A stretch of 64,000 nucleotides of DNA from Skeletonema tropicum (lineage: Eukaryota; Bacillariophyta; Thalassiosirophyceae; Thalassiosirales; Thalassiosiraceae), in NCBI GenBank assembly GCA_037178625.1, contig CM074139.1, positions 1,426,001 to 1,490,000 of the forward strand, in the 5' to 3' direction. Positions 10,078 to 22,572 of the stretch are shown piece after piece. The stretch's first letter is position 1; each line of letters opens with the position of its first letter. A program made the position numbers and the translations under genes. Under the pieces are notes generated by a model. That model saw only the letters and a program-made list of their open reading frames with translations, ran no database searches and was not told the origin of the DNA.

Positions 10078-13000
10078 TTAATAGTCACTGCGGCCTCTGG
10101 GTCTCTCCCCGGATCTCCGTTTTGGATCTTTTTTTAGCAAGTCGGTCAGTGATCCCTGAAGCAATTGTGGCATGTCTAGTGGCTGCATGTCCGCCTCACT
10201 CGGTGACTTGACGATGACGTCGTACTTAGGCGCTTTCAAACCATTTTTTGATGGAACTTCCTTCGCTGTATCGCCCTTAGCTGTCGATTCCGTCGTGGTT
10301 GCCTGCTTTCCCTGCTTTTGAGACGTTTCGCTTTTGGCAGTATTCTGTTTGCTTGTTTTCTTTTCTACTGGGTCTTTTCCAAAACCTTTTGGCTCCTTCT
10401 CCAACCGCACTGATGCAGTTGTTTTGCTCTTTGTTGAAGTCTCAGATTTGCTTCCGGTCTGGGTAGTCGATTGCGCAGCGTTCCCTTTTTGTTCTACACT
10501 ACCTTCGTTATTCTGTGACGAGACTTTTTCTGTGGCTACTTTCCCCTCGATATCTGTTGTAGATTCAGAGCGTTTAGCAGCTTCGTTCGTGACATTTACA
10601 TTTGCTCCATTAGTAGGACCGGCAGATTCCCTGGCTCTTCGTTGTTCAGCTCTTATTTGCCTCTCCTTCGCCTTTCTGTCAAGTTCTGCCTGAGCTGCAC
10701 GTTCTGCCAGAGACATTCGCTTAGCAGAAGCCGCTACCGCAGATTTCTGAATATCGTTTGCAGTCTGACGGGGCTTTGGCTCATTTCCTGACTTCTTTCC
10801 ATCAACAGCTGCAGTTGCTGGTGCCCCAAATTTGGCTTTGTCAGGACCCACATCGGCAGCCTTTACCATTTCTTGGTGCTTCTTTCGCTCAATGTCACGT
10901 TGGCTGGCAGCGTTACCCTGACTTGCAGCATCAGGTCTATCTTGGCTTTTGACGGGTTCACCTCGGCTCAATGATGAAAGTAGATTGGGAGGGTTGCTTC
11001 TTGAAGGAGGTACTCCCCCTTTCGAATTTGGTTTATTTCGGCTGTCGGTGATTTGTTTTTCAAATGTCTTGTAAGCTTCTGATGCGATTCTCTTCTTCTC
11101 CGCTTCATCCATGCTTCGCCACTTTGCCTGTGCTTCATCCTGCGGAGATACTTCTAAGGAAGAAGAAGTAGACGACGATGCTGCTGGAGGACTAGGATTT
11201 CCCTGACTGAAAAAATGAGCTGTTGGTCGCGATCCCCCAAAAGCTCCAGCGGGGACAATCGGATTTTCAGCAAGCCTCCTTTCGAATGCCTGAGCGAGGG
11301 TTGGGAGAGGCGCGGCTGGTTCATTGACAATAGAAGGTGAAGGTGTCAGCTCTCCTGACCTTGCCCGGGCATTGTCAGGCCAGACATTATCCACCCTCCC
11401 TCGGCCAGAAGAATACTCTCGAGAAGACGAGTCCATTCCATTCGGCCGAGCATTGTCACCAGGTCGTACATTATCGACCCTTCTTCTGCCAGAAGAAGCA
11501 TCTCCACCTCCTGAGGCGGATCCGGCACCTGCATAAATATTATCACTCACACCTTTTTGTGCACTTTGCCTCGGCGATGGAGATGTTGGTCGCTGCTCGA
11601 AAGACTTTGCTGGCGGCAAGGCTGGCTCTTCTCCATTGTAAGATTGTGATGGAGCCATATCCTGCGAGCCACCTGATTGAGCTGCGTAGGCGCTTATGGT
11701 GCTGTCGTCCCAACCTCCAGAGGAAGATGACGATTGGAAAAATGAAGCAGTGGGCTGCGTGTTTTGAAGTCAAAGAAGAAAACAGATAGTGTGAGCGTGA
11801 TGAAGTCACTGATGCGAGTTATTCTTGTATCAGAAATGAAATGTACATACCTTTGCACCACCAAAAGCCCCAGATGGGACAATAGGATTCTCTGCCAGCC
11901 TTCTTTCAAATGCCTGTGCTGGAGTTGGAAGGCCAGCAGGTGGAGCTGCAGCAGCAGGAGATGGAGTCAGGTTCGAGTAACCTCCTCCTCCTTCTCTTCC
12001 TCCGAATTGACCTCCACCCCCGTAGATATCTTCTTGTCCACCTCTCCGTCCTCTCGGGGGAGAAACTTCGTCTGGTTGTAACACATCATTCAGCATATCA
12101 TACTCATTGGCCATCATACCATCGCTAGTTTGAGAGTTGGGTTCCCTCGGCTGTCTTGTACCAAACATTTTGTCAAAGAAAGACTTCTGAGACCCGTCAG
12201 CACCATTATTTTGCACATTTTGCCCATAGTCTTCAGAGCTTCCTGACCGCATACGATTGATTTCTTCTTCCCTATCCTTCAAGAACCCCATCAACTTATT
12301 CACTTCTTTCTCAGCTGCAAGTCTAGCCTCCCTTTCACCCGCTAGAGCTCCTCCAAATGCTCCTCCATCTTCAGTTGCGCGAGCGAAGCCTTCTGACATT
12401 TGTACAGCATCGGCAAATGAAAAGGCACCAGGAGCTTTACCCTGTTCCTGCCCTTGTTGTTGTTGTTGCGACCTTCCATTCATCCTCTCCAAAGCGCTCA
12501 ATCTCTCCTGCAACATTTGCATCTCCTGCTCACGCCCAGCAATAGCTTCCTCAAGTTCATTCACAAGATTGTTCGTACGTTCAAGTTCCTCTTCATAACC
12601 TTGCTTCTGCGCCTCCATATTATCCAAAAGAATATCAGTCGCCTTGTTACTCGTCTTCAAAAGTCGATCACGCTCATCAATACTCTTCTCCAATTCCACA
12701 ATCCGTTGCGCCAAACGCTCCCCCTCCTCAAAGGACTGATTGTCCGACTGCCACGTTTCTTCTCTATACGATAACTCCTGCTCCAACTCAATGATACGAG
12801 CCGCCATCAATTCTCGCTCTTGTTCATGTTCCTCCTTCAACCCGTCCATTTCCCGTCGTAAATCCCGTGCCAAATTATCGGTACCCTGCACAATCTCATT
12901 CTCTCGATTTGCAATCTGCGCCTCCAACTCTTTCACACGAGCCATCAACTCCTTCCGTTCCTCATCTTCATTATTCCGAATCTTATTCAACTGCAACAAC

Positions 13001-14844
13001 ACACGATTGGCTTCTTCCGTACTTGCCACAACCAAACGCTTCTCCTCGATAAGTTCCTTTTCCAATTCTTCATTCTTGGAAGTTAAACTCAAGATTTCTT
13101 CCTCCAACATATTAATCTGATCTACCAACCGTTTCCTATCCGACGCCGAAGTGTCGGTATTGTACTGTAATTCATTCTTACTCTTGAACAATGTCCGTTC
13201 CATTTCAGTAATTTGCAAATTGAGCCCCGTGAGTGTTTCTTGATACTCCTTTTCTTTCTTGGCCATTTCTTGTCGGAGTTGGTAGCTGGTGGCATCTTCA
13301 CCATTGCGATACTCCTTTTCGCGGTTCATCATTTCACGTGTCAAATCATCAATTTGGGCAGAGAGGGCCATACGTTCCTTTTCGTATTGTTTGCGTTGTT
13401 CGTCAATTTGTTGTTGGAGGTAGCCGGTTTCCTTGTCACGTTCGTCCTTCATGGCGGCGATGGTTCGGTCAAACTTATGACGAAGGTTGGACATTTCGGA
13501 GAGGAGGCGATTGATTTCTTCATCCTTGCGTTTGAGTGCAGAAGCGTCGGAGGAGGAAGAAGAAGAGGAAGCTGAGTTTCTTGCCCCCATGGATGTTTGG
13601 TATTGAATATCACCATAGGCAGGTCGTGGTTGATCTTGTTGCGGCAATGGTGATGACCTCTGCTGCTGCTGTTGCTGCTTCCTCTTTTGCTCCTGCTGTG
13701 CCACCCTCCACTCCATCTCCTCCTCACTAGCACCACCCATACCATTATTCCCCATCACCACCTCCTCCTCATCCAACGGATCTGCAAACTCATTCACCGC
13801 ATCAATCAACATTTGAAACTTGGCAGGACCACATTGAAAATCGGCCACTTTTCCCTGACTGCCCTTATAAATCAAAATGAACGGCAACTTGGTCGCATTT
13901 AACAATTTACACATTTCTTCATTATTCGGATCATCAAATTTCATTTGAGCGAAGCGGACATTGCCCCGTTGTAACAGTTGATTGCCGGCGGCGTCACCGT
14001 ACTTGTCACCTAGTTGGGAGGCGAGCTTTTTATAGCGAATGTCGAATACTTGACATGTTTTGCACCACGAGGCGTAAACTTTCACGACGGAGAGGCGTTC
14101 ATCGGAGATGACAAAGTCGAGTAGGTCTTGGGGTTGACGAATTTCGAATACTTTGGATGGTGCACCGTTGTTGTTATTGTTGTTGTTTCCATTATTTGGT
14201 CTCCATTTTTGTTGTTGATAGCCACCATTATTATTGTTGGAATTATTTACACCACCACTCGTAGTTTCCATGGAAGGACGAACACTCGTACCAACACTTC
14301 GTCCAACATCTTGCGATGCCCTTCCAGAAGGTCCGCCACCGCTACTACTCCCATTTGCATTTCCTTTGCGATTAAAGAAATTTCCCCACCCTCCACCACC
14401 ACTGCCGTTGTTACGATTGTTATTATTGCTGTTGGATCGAGAATTGATTCCATCACGATAATCAGATCCACCACTGTTAGTCGTGCTATCATTGTCATTA
14501 TTATTGCTGTTCATATTGTCGAGATAATTCCCTCCGTTGCCCAGAGCCATTGACAACTGGGACGACGAGGAAGAAGAAGTTGTGGTTACCGTAGTAGTTG
14601 AGGGGCCCGCCACCGTTATTCGGTTAGATGAAGATAGTAATTTGGAATGTCGGTGAAAGTGCTGAAATGAGAGTGAGGAAGATGGTGCCACAACTGTGTA
14701 GAGTAGGAGCAATGCGAATAGCATGGCGGTGGCAGTCAGTGAAAATGATGATGATGATGTGGATCGACCGCTTCGTCCGCCGCTGGTGACAGTGGCTGCA
14801 GTGCGGCTGCTACTGTCGTTGATATTTCTTGACGAAGATGCCAT
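10078..14844 (-). CDS. very long thioredoxin-domain / coiled-coil protein, probably plastid or secretory
   Basis: Exons 11851-14844 and 10078-11754 (GTATGT donor, CAG acceptor, 96-base intron, phase 0) join to 1556 residues. Residues about 36-58 are a signal-like helix (AMLFALLLLYTVVAP) followed by SSSLSF, similar to the signal-plus-Phe leaders of complex plastids. A Ser/Asn-rich stretch precedes a thioredoxin fold with active site WCKTC at 260-264; Gly-Pro of the classic WCGPC is replaced. Then comes a poly-Gln patch, a long coiled coil (roughly 430-830, rich in Glu/Arg/Leu heptads), and a disordered, basic and Ser-rich C-terminal half. The module FERRLAENPIVPSGAFGG occurs twice, once across the intron. 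The splice is supported by this repeat, because the second copy continues across the equivalent point (GGSRPTAHFF against GGAK-PTASFF). A scaffold with redox activity is an inference. Confidence 0.82.
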
Positions 14845-15873
14845 GATTGCTTATTTGAGTTAGATAGAGCGCTTGGGCTGCGCGGTGTGATATTATAACT
14901 TTGTTGCGTACTCCTATACTGCTTTTATATTGAGGAGGTGATCGAATAGAACTTGATGTCACGAAAAAGCCGACAGTCTTGACTTTGAAGTTGAATAATG
15001 AAACGTTGCTTTCTATATGTTGGTCAGCCGAGTCTCCAAAGAATCCTCTTGTGAATGCTGCTGATAATAATAGAGTATCTACTGCAGACTTGTGCACAAC
15101 TTGTGAACATACTTAGCGCAGATCTTCGGAGTGACTGTACGATTTCTCATTCAATCCATTCAAAATGAAACAAAAAAGAAAAGAATTCAAGTTTGCTAGC
15201 TTGATAGATTTCTTTCATGAGATGCGCGCAGGACAACACGTCAAGAAACTTACGTGCCTTTTAGGTATTACATGCTTTTTGAATACGTGCCTCGCTCTTC
15301 AGGTGTCTAGTGTCTACATAAGTACAATAGTATGTAGCTGCATCTCTAAAAAATATAGAGCGCTGCATGCTGTCTAAATCAGGTACCTAGAAGTACTTAC
15401 ATACCTGCCTCCCAATCAAAGGTGAACTGGACTCTTGCACTTTGCTTCTATTCATAAGTAGGAGGAATAATACTCACATCACGGCAGTACATATTACATA
15501 TATAGTGTGTCAAGGAGACTACACGTTACCCGAACTTGCTTGAGGGCCATCTTGGTGAAAGGTGAAAAAGCGAAGAGACAATTATAATATAGGCTACAGC
15601 TACAAGCAGAGGAGAACAAACAAAGTCAAGGCCAAGGTTGATACTGAAAGGGAACTAAGTATAAGTATTTACTCAAGATCACTTCCAATAAAAGAATCCT
15701 ACGAGAGAACACTCTACCATGTCGATCGAATGTTCTCTGGTCAGCAAGGCAAGATGCACTGCTGATAATCACAAAGAACAAAGAGAGCCTGCAACACATG
15801 GTCTTCTTAAGCCCAGCCAATACACGCGTACAGAACACTACCTACAAACACTACTACTTATTGTTCGGGCTTC
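14845..15873. other. intergenic
   Basis: About 1 kb upstream of the thioredoxin/coiled-coil gene and downstream of hydrolase copy A. Open frames are short and without protein character. No repeat or RNA gene is seen. Confidence 0.5.
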
Positions 15874-17027
15874 TCAAAGGTGTACCTTCGACATGTAGAA
15901 ATCGATGGCGGCCTGCTCATATTCATAAGAATGTTTCTTCGTATCATCGTCACCACCACACCACATGATTTTGGAATACATGTCGTAATCCTCGATGTAA
16001 TCCTTCATGTCAGCGCGGACTTTGTCGTGGCCATCTTTCTTATGACCATTGGCACCAATACGTGCTTCACCATTCATGAATGGTGATCCAGAACCCAACA
16101 ACGCGATGTCCCACTTATAGTGAACGATGTAGATCTTTCCAATCGGCTTGCCAGATTCATCAACTTTCAACGTCTTGAACATGTTGGTTGCCTTTTGCTT
16201 CTTCTGACCAAAAATCTTTTGCCTGTACTCTTTATTAAACCATGCATTTTCATATTCCCATGGCTCTTCCCAGAATACGTCATGAGGGATATCCTGTGCA
16301 AAGAAAATGATGAGCATGGACATGGAGCATGTGACATGTGAGCAAGTTGTAGGCGAGGCGAATGTAGTATACATGGTAGTGGATGACACAAACTTACAGC
16401 TGCTACAATGAAGATGTTCTCAAACTCGACATCGGGTGCCTTATCAATGACTTTCCCTTCCTCATCTTTGACACCACAAGCACCATTGAACACAACATGA
16501 TTACCCATACTGTGCATCAGAATTGATTTACGAGGGAAGAGATCGTTTGGAATCGCATCCACCATTTCTTTCATTTTCTTTCCAGCTAGTTGGGAAAAAC
16601 CTCCCTGATCAATCCTGTACTGTGTGAGGAAGCCTTCATCTGTCTCGTTGCAGGGCCACATGACAGGTATGGGATAGTACTTGAGACCTGCCTCCTCAAA
16701 TCGCGACCACTTTCCCGCTACGTTGCTCATGTGCCACGAGGGCTGTGTGTTGTAGCCATGCACACAAAATAGTGGAACAGTGTCCTTATTCGTTTTGTTG
16801 AGCTTGGGAAATAGCTCGACATGCCTGGCTGCATTCTCGGGGGAGACATACGTCGCTTTGAATTTTCCCGTTTCAATCTCCTTTACCTTCATCAGGAAGA
16901 CACCCTTACCTTCAAGAGAAGTATCGGAGAATTCAACCTCATCGCCGTGTTCTGGGTTTGAAGGTGTGATTTCGATAGCAGCAAGGACCAATCCTTTGTA
17001 AATGTATTGTTTTATTGGGCTTGACAT
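15874..17027 (-). CDS. alpha/beta hydrolase, copy A (DUF900-like)
   Basis: Exons 16398-17027 and 15874-16293 (GTAAGT donor, CACAG acceptor, phase 0) give 349 residues. The fold reads from VPLFCVHGYNTQP (oxyanion strand, HGYN) to the nucleophile elbow LMHSMGNHVVF with Ser173. FENIFIVAA then leads straight into DIPHDVF, so the intron lies exactly before the likely catalytic Asp211. His331 in KKHSYEYEQAA is the candidate histidine. The arrangement HSMGN...AxDI resembles the DUF900 esterase/lipase family. No signal peptide is present, so it is probably cytosolic. Two more copies, both damaged, lie within 8 kb: one split by a transposon (18.5-23 kb) and one frameshifted (23.6-24.7 kb). This is the only copy in the window that reads through. 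Substrate unknown. Confidence 0.82.
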
Positions 17028-17115
17028 GATGTTGTTGAGTTTTATGAGCGAGTTGGTAAGAAGTGTGATGTGAAGATTGAAGATACGATCCAGAAAAATT
17101 TGGATGGATCTTTCT

Positions 17116-17348
17116 GCTGGCCTTTGGATATGGGGCTCGCCAACCCCTTCTCGGGGGGATTTCCCCCGAGTTTCCCCACGGCGAGAAGAGGGGGATTGTT
17201 AGTGAGCTAAATTACCAAGGTTTCGTCTAAAGATAGCCGAATATTGGCTAATGAGGACCATTTTACCCCCATTTAGTTGGTTTTGCCACAGATCAGAACC
17301 TTCAATATAGGGGGGTTCCCCTCTCACCCCCTATATCCAAAGGCCTGC
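17116..17348. mobile_element. hairpin-rich miniature inverted-repeat element
   Basis: About 233 bp bounded by near-perfect inverted ends: left GCTGGCCTTTGGATATGGGG (17116-17135), right complement GCAGGCCTTTGGATATAGGG (17329-17348). Inside are a hairpin with an 8-bp stem at 17150-17170 nested in a larger one, and another stem (ATATAGGGGG with CCCCCTATAT) around 17305-17337. It has no coding capacity. It lies 90 bases upstream of hydrolase copy A. No clear target-site duplication was identified. Confidence 0.6.
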
Positions 17349-18529
17349 TTCTGCTTCCTGCTGGTTCAACGCATGAGGTGCGCCGCCAACAATGTCTTTG
17401 GTCGCCAAATTCACAAATGGAATTATGGCATAAATGAACTTCATTGTTGGTGATTGTATAGGCTCTATAACCTGTTAGTATCCTCGATCTCCCTACTTCC
17501 AATCGATGCTATTGATAGATTAGATAGGAGATAAAAGATAATGATTAGAGTAGTCTTGTATCTACTGTATCTACGTACGTGTAATCTAACACCTGCTGGC
17601 TGGAATTGGAATCATTGAGCGTGAGACATCAGACGTTTTCTTCTGATCTGCCGAACTCGAAGAGCGAAGAGGCCCGTTATCCCATCTGTTTCAGACGTGC
17701 AACGGTTATGTATCTAAACCAACCGACGGATCCAACACTGAGACAAGTCAACATAAGAACCCTGGGCAAAGCGGTAATCGGAGTAGCGGAGACGTTTTGT
17801 TGTGCCGAGTCAAGTCGCTTCGTTTAACTTCATCAGTACCGTCCAGCTCATGAGATAGGTAAGTATTCTCTGTGGTACATAAGCGACAATAGTTGCAAAG
17901 ATACCATGTATTGTACCTATTGTTTATTGTATCTAGAGCCATTTTTGGTCTTGTGAGACCCGATGATAGATGGCGCCATTTTTTGATAACCGGTCAGTAT
18001 CCTCCCCACAAGAGCAATATGTAATTCCAACTAAGGGTGTGTAAAAGTCCAATCCCATATAAGTATTTTCTTGTAATTGTATCTATTGATAAGTATCTTC
18101 GACCATGGTGGTGCAACATAATTCTTCCTAAAAATCTCTTCTAATACCCTTAGGTATGCATATAATCACCTGGGTGATGATTTTGGCACAAAAATCTCAG
18201 AAATTTTTATGAAAACACCCCCTATTGTTGGGCGATGTGATGAGGAGCTTCAGTTTGGACGATGGCGATGGATGAGGCAGTGATGATTCCAGCCGTGTGG
18301 AAAGGACTTGTTGGAGGGCTGGTTGCAGGCCGTATTCGTTGATGTAGTTATGGACGGCTTTCTTGCTGATGCGGGTGCGACGGAAGTGATGATGGCCATA
18401 GATGTCGTGGTAGTGCCGCATTTACAGACTGGAGCTGATGCAAGATGGTAGATGGGGAGGACAAGTTTGCGTTTGAGGTTTAAGCACGATGGAGAAATCG
18501 AAGTTGCTGAGCCGATGCTTAACGTTGCT
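17349..18529. other. gene-free spacer
   Basis: No supported gene. On the minus strand 18197-18619 is one frame broken by a single stop (18422-18424), but it overlaps hydrolase remnant B on the other strand and shows no domain, so it is not called. Confidence 0.4.
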
Positions 18530-18901
18530 GCGAATTATTCGCAACGAGCCGGGATGGAAATGAAAGCTACGGTTGATGCGATTCCTATAGCGATCTCTTC
18601 CCTCGTAAATCAAAATCACTTCTGATGCACAGTATGGGTAATCGTGTTGTTGTTGTGTTCAATGGTGCTTGTGGCATCTAAGATGAGGCAGGGAAAGTTA
18701 TTGACAAAGCACCCGATGTCGAGTTTAAGAACATCTTCGTTGTAGTAGCTGTGTAAGTACTTCCAAAGTTGTCCTACTATATCACATCATATTTATTCTG
18801 CATGCATACAAGTTGCTCATAGGCTAGGTTTCACTGTCTAACATTTTCTTCGCAGGATATCCCTCATGACGTATTCTGGGAAGAGCCACAAGTATATATG
18901 A

Positions 18902-18916
18902 ATAAGCTTCCACGGT
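18902..18916 (+). repeat. left terminal inverted repeat of the 3.7-kb transposon
   Basis: ATAAGCTTCCACGGT, perfectly matched in inverted orientation at 22573-22587. Confidence 0.85.
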
Positions 18917-19313
18917 CGGCCCACGTGGGCCAAGGTACAAGGGGCTGCCAGTAACTAAGTTTAACCCTTTAGCCCCCGGTACAAACCCTTCATTTTTGCA
19001 AGATTTGGGTTTGTGCAACTTTTTGCTACAAACCTGCCGTCACCGAACACAAAACATCAACCATGTTGTCACCTACTATATATGCGTATGCACGGCAAAC
19101 TATCCACCAAAAAACAGCAACGAGCGATGCCGCTGTTAATTATCATGACTGGTTGTGCATCGGCAACATTTTTTATGGCATAGTTGAGTTATTATTATTA
19201 AATATTCATGCAGAAGCTGACTGCCCGGATCTACGCATCAACACATCATCGGTTCGTCTTCTCTTCGACACTCTACGGCAACAAAAACAGAAGAAAAGAA
19301 TAATAATGACGAA

Positions 19314-21248
19314 TTAATTTAGCGGCATTAGCGGCCTGCAAATATTTACATTGGCGGGTCCCCAATGGTTCATGGCATCCAACATGCCGTAAAATGAAGC
19401 CGGGATGACATCCTTCAACCCATCGCTATCCGTCACTCGAGAAAATGCAACCTCAAACGTGTACCTCAACTTGCAGATGGTCCTATCAGCAGACACCTCC
19501 TCAGCGGTGAATTGGCCGCGACCACTCAAGAATTTGGGGGTGATTTGCCTGTTCATATTGGGATAGTATCGTGCTGTGTCCCGAAAGCCTCGATCCGATA
19601 GCATCACCCATCCTGGTGGACACTTCCTCAGCCGTGGTCCCCACAGCTCAACGAGCGCCTTCTCTGATACACGAGCAAGGAATAAATTAGTGTGCTCAAA
19701 ACTTAAACCCATTGGCGTGCACCATGAAATGCAACACACTGCACTAGCGTGGACTTTGTCAGAATAGCACGCGCGAGTGAAGAGTGTATTCTTCCGTAGA
19801 GTAAATATCTTGAAGTCTTTGCCGTCAGGTATTGCACAAACATTGTCGAGCCCTTCATCCTTGAACGCTTGAGGACAAGTTGCTTTAAGGAATTCCTCAG
19901 TTATATCAAGAATAGAGAGATCTTCTCCTGCTTCGCCCCATCTATCGACCCACCACTTCACTCTATCTGCAACATGAGAGTTCTCTGCGTTCAGCCCAAG
20001 GATGTATGCAATGGTTCGATAGGACATCCCACAGTCGATTCTCATCTTTGCCGCAAGGCACCATTCAAACGAGGTCACTGCATCATCTAGTGATGGCAGC
20101 TCTGTTGGCGGATAAAGACCGAATAGGCCGTGGACGTAGCATACAGTTTCTTTCCAAGATCGGAATCCGAACAGGGTGGACGCCGCGCTGGCTTTGTCTC
20201 TACAGTTGCGTTTGTGCCACTTCTTGTTAGTTAAGGTAAGCCTTGATAATCCACCAATCCCCTCAATCAATTTCAAGATATTACTAAACTCCTTATTCAT
20301 GTCCTTTTCTCTTCTCAGTAAATCTAATTGGAGCTGTTGCAACTCCCTATCTCTTGTCAGTGAGTCAAATTCAAGCTGTTTCAACTTCTTGAGCGACTCT
20401 TGATATGCTTTCTCCCTGGCTTCAAGATCTTTTTGCTGCTTTCTAAGGCTTTCCTCTCGGCATTAAAGACTTTGGTCTCTCTTTCTCAGCTCTTCTTTCA
20501 GTAGAGCGGCTTCAAATGCTCGTGGGTCTGATACGATACCAGCGCCAGATCGAGTTGTGGCAGGTGGCGGCGGTGTAATCATTGAGGATGCAACATTCTT
20601 CACCATGGATATTTTTTCAACTGCACAGTAGAACTCTTGTGCCCTGGCCAGCGGATAGTTTGGAAGAGCGACGAAGTTACGTTCTTCAGATGACGGAACT
20701 TCATCTTTCTCCTTGAATATGCATGACCCTTCTTGAGATAGTTTCACTCCAACCTCCCCAGGGATTTCTTTTGGCAGGTGGCCGTCTTTGAGATGTTCTT
20801 TCAGGATTTCGGGATGAAGATGAATTGACGCAAACTGCGGGTAACTTTTATCGGAGTATCTGTCGGGGCCACCCTGCTTAAACAGTTCTACCCTTCGCTT
20901 CGCCTCTGCGCCCAAACAAGCAAGGTAACTATTGTGTCTGTGGATCATATCTTTCTTCCTGATTCTCTCCGGCTTCCGAGCCTTTGGTAATATTGGCTTT
21001 GGTAGTGCAGGAACATTAAAGTAAGTGATGCTGCTATCGTTGAGCGCCTCCAGCTTCTTCATCAACGTATCACACGCAGGTTTGCCACATACGCATCGCG
21101 TTTGCTCTTTCCGCTTCTTACGTACTGGCGCTTTGGACGGAGATGATGGAGCGTCATCTGAAGGCTTTTTGGATGGCAAGTTCTTCTGCCTCTTCTCTCC
21201 GCGGGCTCTCCTCTTTGGACTATTGTACTGATTGCTACGAGTCTTCAT
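19314..21248 (-). pseudogene. DDE transposase with N-terminal zinc-binding-like domain, one in-frame stop
   Basis: A single reading frame of 644 sense-or-stop codons, interrupted only by TAA at 20463-20465 (codon 262). The N-terminal part is basic and then has RCVCGKPAC, followed at spacing by FNVPALP and FASIHLHPE, reminiscent of a degenerate THAP finger. A coiled coil of about 60 residues spans the stop. Next is an HTH like that of DDE_Tnp_4 proteins (MSYRTIAYILGLNAENSHVA). The catalytic core has Asp475 (IPDGKDF), Asp552 (LSDRGFRD) and Glu599 (YTFEVAFSRV), numbering codons from 21248. Apart from the stop it looks intact, so it died recently, or the stop is bypassed, or two polypeptides are made. 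A TTG, but no ATG, occurs early in the downstream part. Confidence 0.82.
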
Positions 21249-21459
21249 ATTGATTGTTATGACCAGAATACGAATACAGAATGTTGAACAGTATGGTTTG
21301 AAATGCGAGTATGAACGGATAGATCACAAAATTTGGCCATGAAATATTGGACGCTACATTTTTCTGCGCTTTGCAGCAGATACAAAGGAGTAAAGATGCG
21401 TTGCATCATTTAGCAGTAGATGCGTTGAATAATTTAGCAGTAGTAACATAAATGCCATC

Positions 21460-22429
21460 ATGGGCTTCCCTAAGATTTCCAAGAAGATAAAGGCAGCTTC
21501 TAAAAGGGGTAGCCTGATCATTCCAAATACAAGTCTAGATCAGTATGCTCCAACATTCATTCCTCATCCAAAAGTAATCAACCGCAGGTTTGGTCTTGAT
21601 GTGTCCGTGTTTCTTCATAAAGCACTAGGGAATATTGTATCAGCGGGAGAGTTCCAAGTAGCGATTGTCCTAACGGTTGGTTATTTTGCAGTCATTCCCT
21701 TGCCTTCTTCATTCTAATCCGTCTGTTGCAAATTAAAAAGGATTGGTTTTTGCTGATTTGTGCAAATACATGCCTCCTCCGATAAAATCATTGCAGAATC
21801 TACCACTGGCAGCAGCAAATGTCCTGAAGAGTGAAAAGAGCGCCTCAAAAGCCATTGGGAAGGCAATAGCCAAGGAGGTTAGGGGGTATTCGGCCAAGAA
21901 GGATAGCGACGAAAGTGCAGCAGATGATGAGATGGCGGCTTTACAGGGCGACCTGAAGGCAGGGAGAGATGTAAAGAGTATTGATTTGTGCCAGAGATTG
22001 GATGATCATCTGCAACAGAGCAAAGAAACAAAGGCGATCGACGGTGAGATCAATAGTAGAAATGTGCAGGTTCGTGATGCGGCGACTAAGACTAAATCTT
22101 CCCGGGTGACAGCGGATGACATCCATAAATTCAACCGTGATGTCGTGCACAAAACGCTGCCTCCTAAACGCCAATACGTGAAGCTTGTCCGCCATAAGTG
22201 CCTCCAAGAAATGATGGACGATAAGTTTATTGACGACGATGATAATGCTTTGAGTCATTACCTCCGATTCTTCTCTGACGATCGCAAAGAAGGCTTGCGT
22301 CAGAATCATCAAACAACGCGCCTCAAACTTACAGGTGATGATGTGTGTGGAAACTATGATAAAGAATTTCTGGACAAATATTTTGATAGTGACAACGATA
22401 GTGATGATGACGATGATGGTGCCTCCTAA
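21460..22429 (+). CDS. transposon-borne protein, first exon like the N-terminus of XPG/FEN nucleases
   Basis: Proposed exons 21460-21657 and 21797-22429 (GTAGCG donor, TTGCAG acceptor, phase 0) give 276 residues. Without splicing the first frame stops at 21717 and the second has no early ATG before 21770. Exon 1 carries NRRFGLDVSVFLHKALGN, matching the pattern of XPG/FEN/EXO1 N-terminal domains, where G-x-D-x-S/Y-x-W/F-L-H-K holds a catalytic Asp (here Asp47). The second Asp/Glu clusters of a full XPG nuclease are not visible; the rest is charged, helical and ends in an Asp/Ser-rich tail. So it may be an internally shortened nuclease or another protein sharing the motif. It lies inside the transposon, divergent from the transposase. 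Confidence 0.5.
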
Positions 22430-22572
22430 ATTTTATTAATATCATGCTTGTTTTGTTGTTTCATTGCGTAGTATGGGATGGTGACAACATGTCGCAGCTT
22501 CATGATCTTCGTGTTTTGAAAGCCAAAAAAATCCTCAAACCCAAATCTGTGCAATCCGGGCGCGCCATTTCC

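Noticed and set aside
14128..14553. Long plus-strand frames opposite the thioredoxin/coiled-coil gene
   Set aside because: Mirror frames of Ser/Asn repeat codons in the real gene; no independent signal.
18197..18619. Minus-strand frame in two parts with one stop
   Set aside because: Overlaps the recognisable hydrolase remnant on the plus strand and has no domain.
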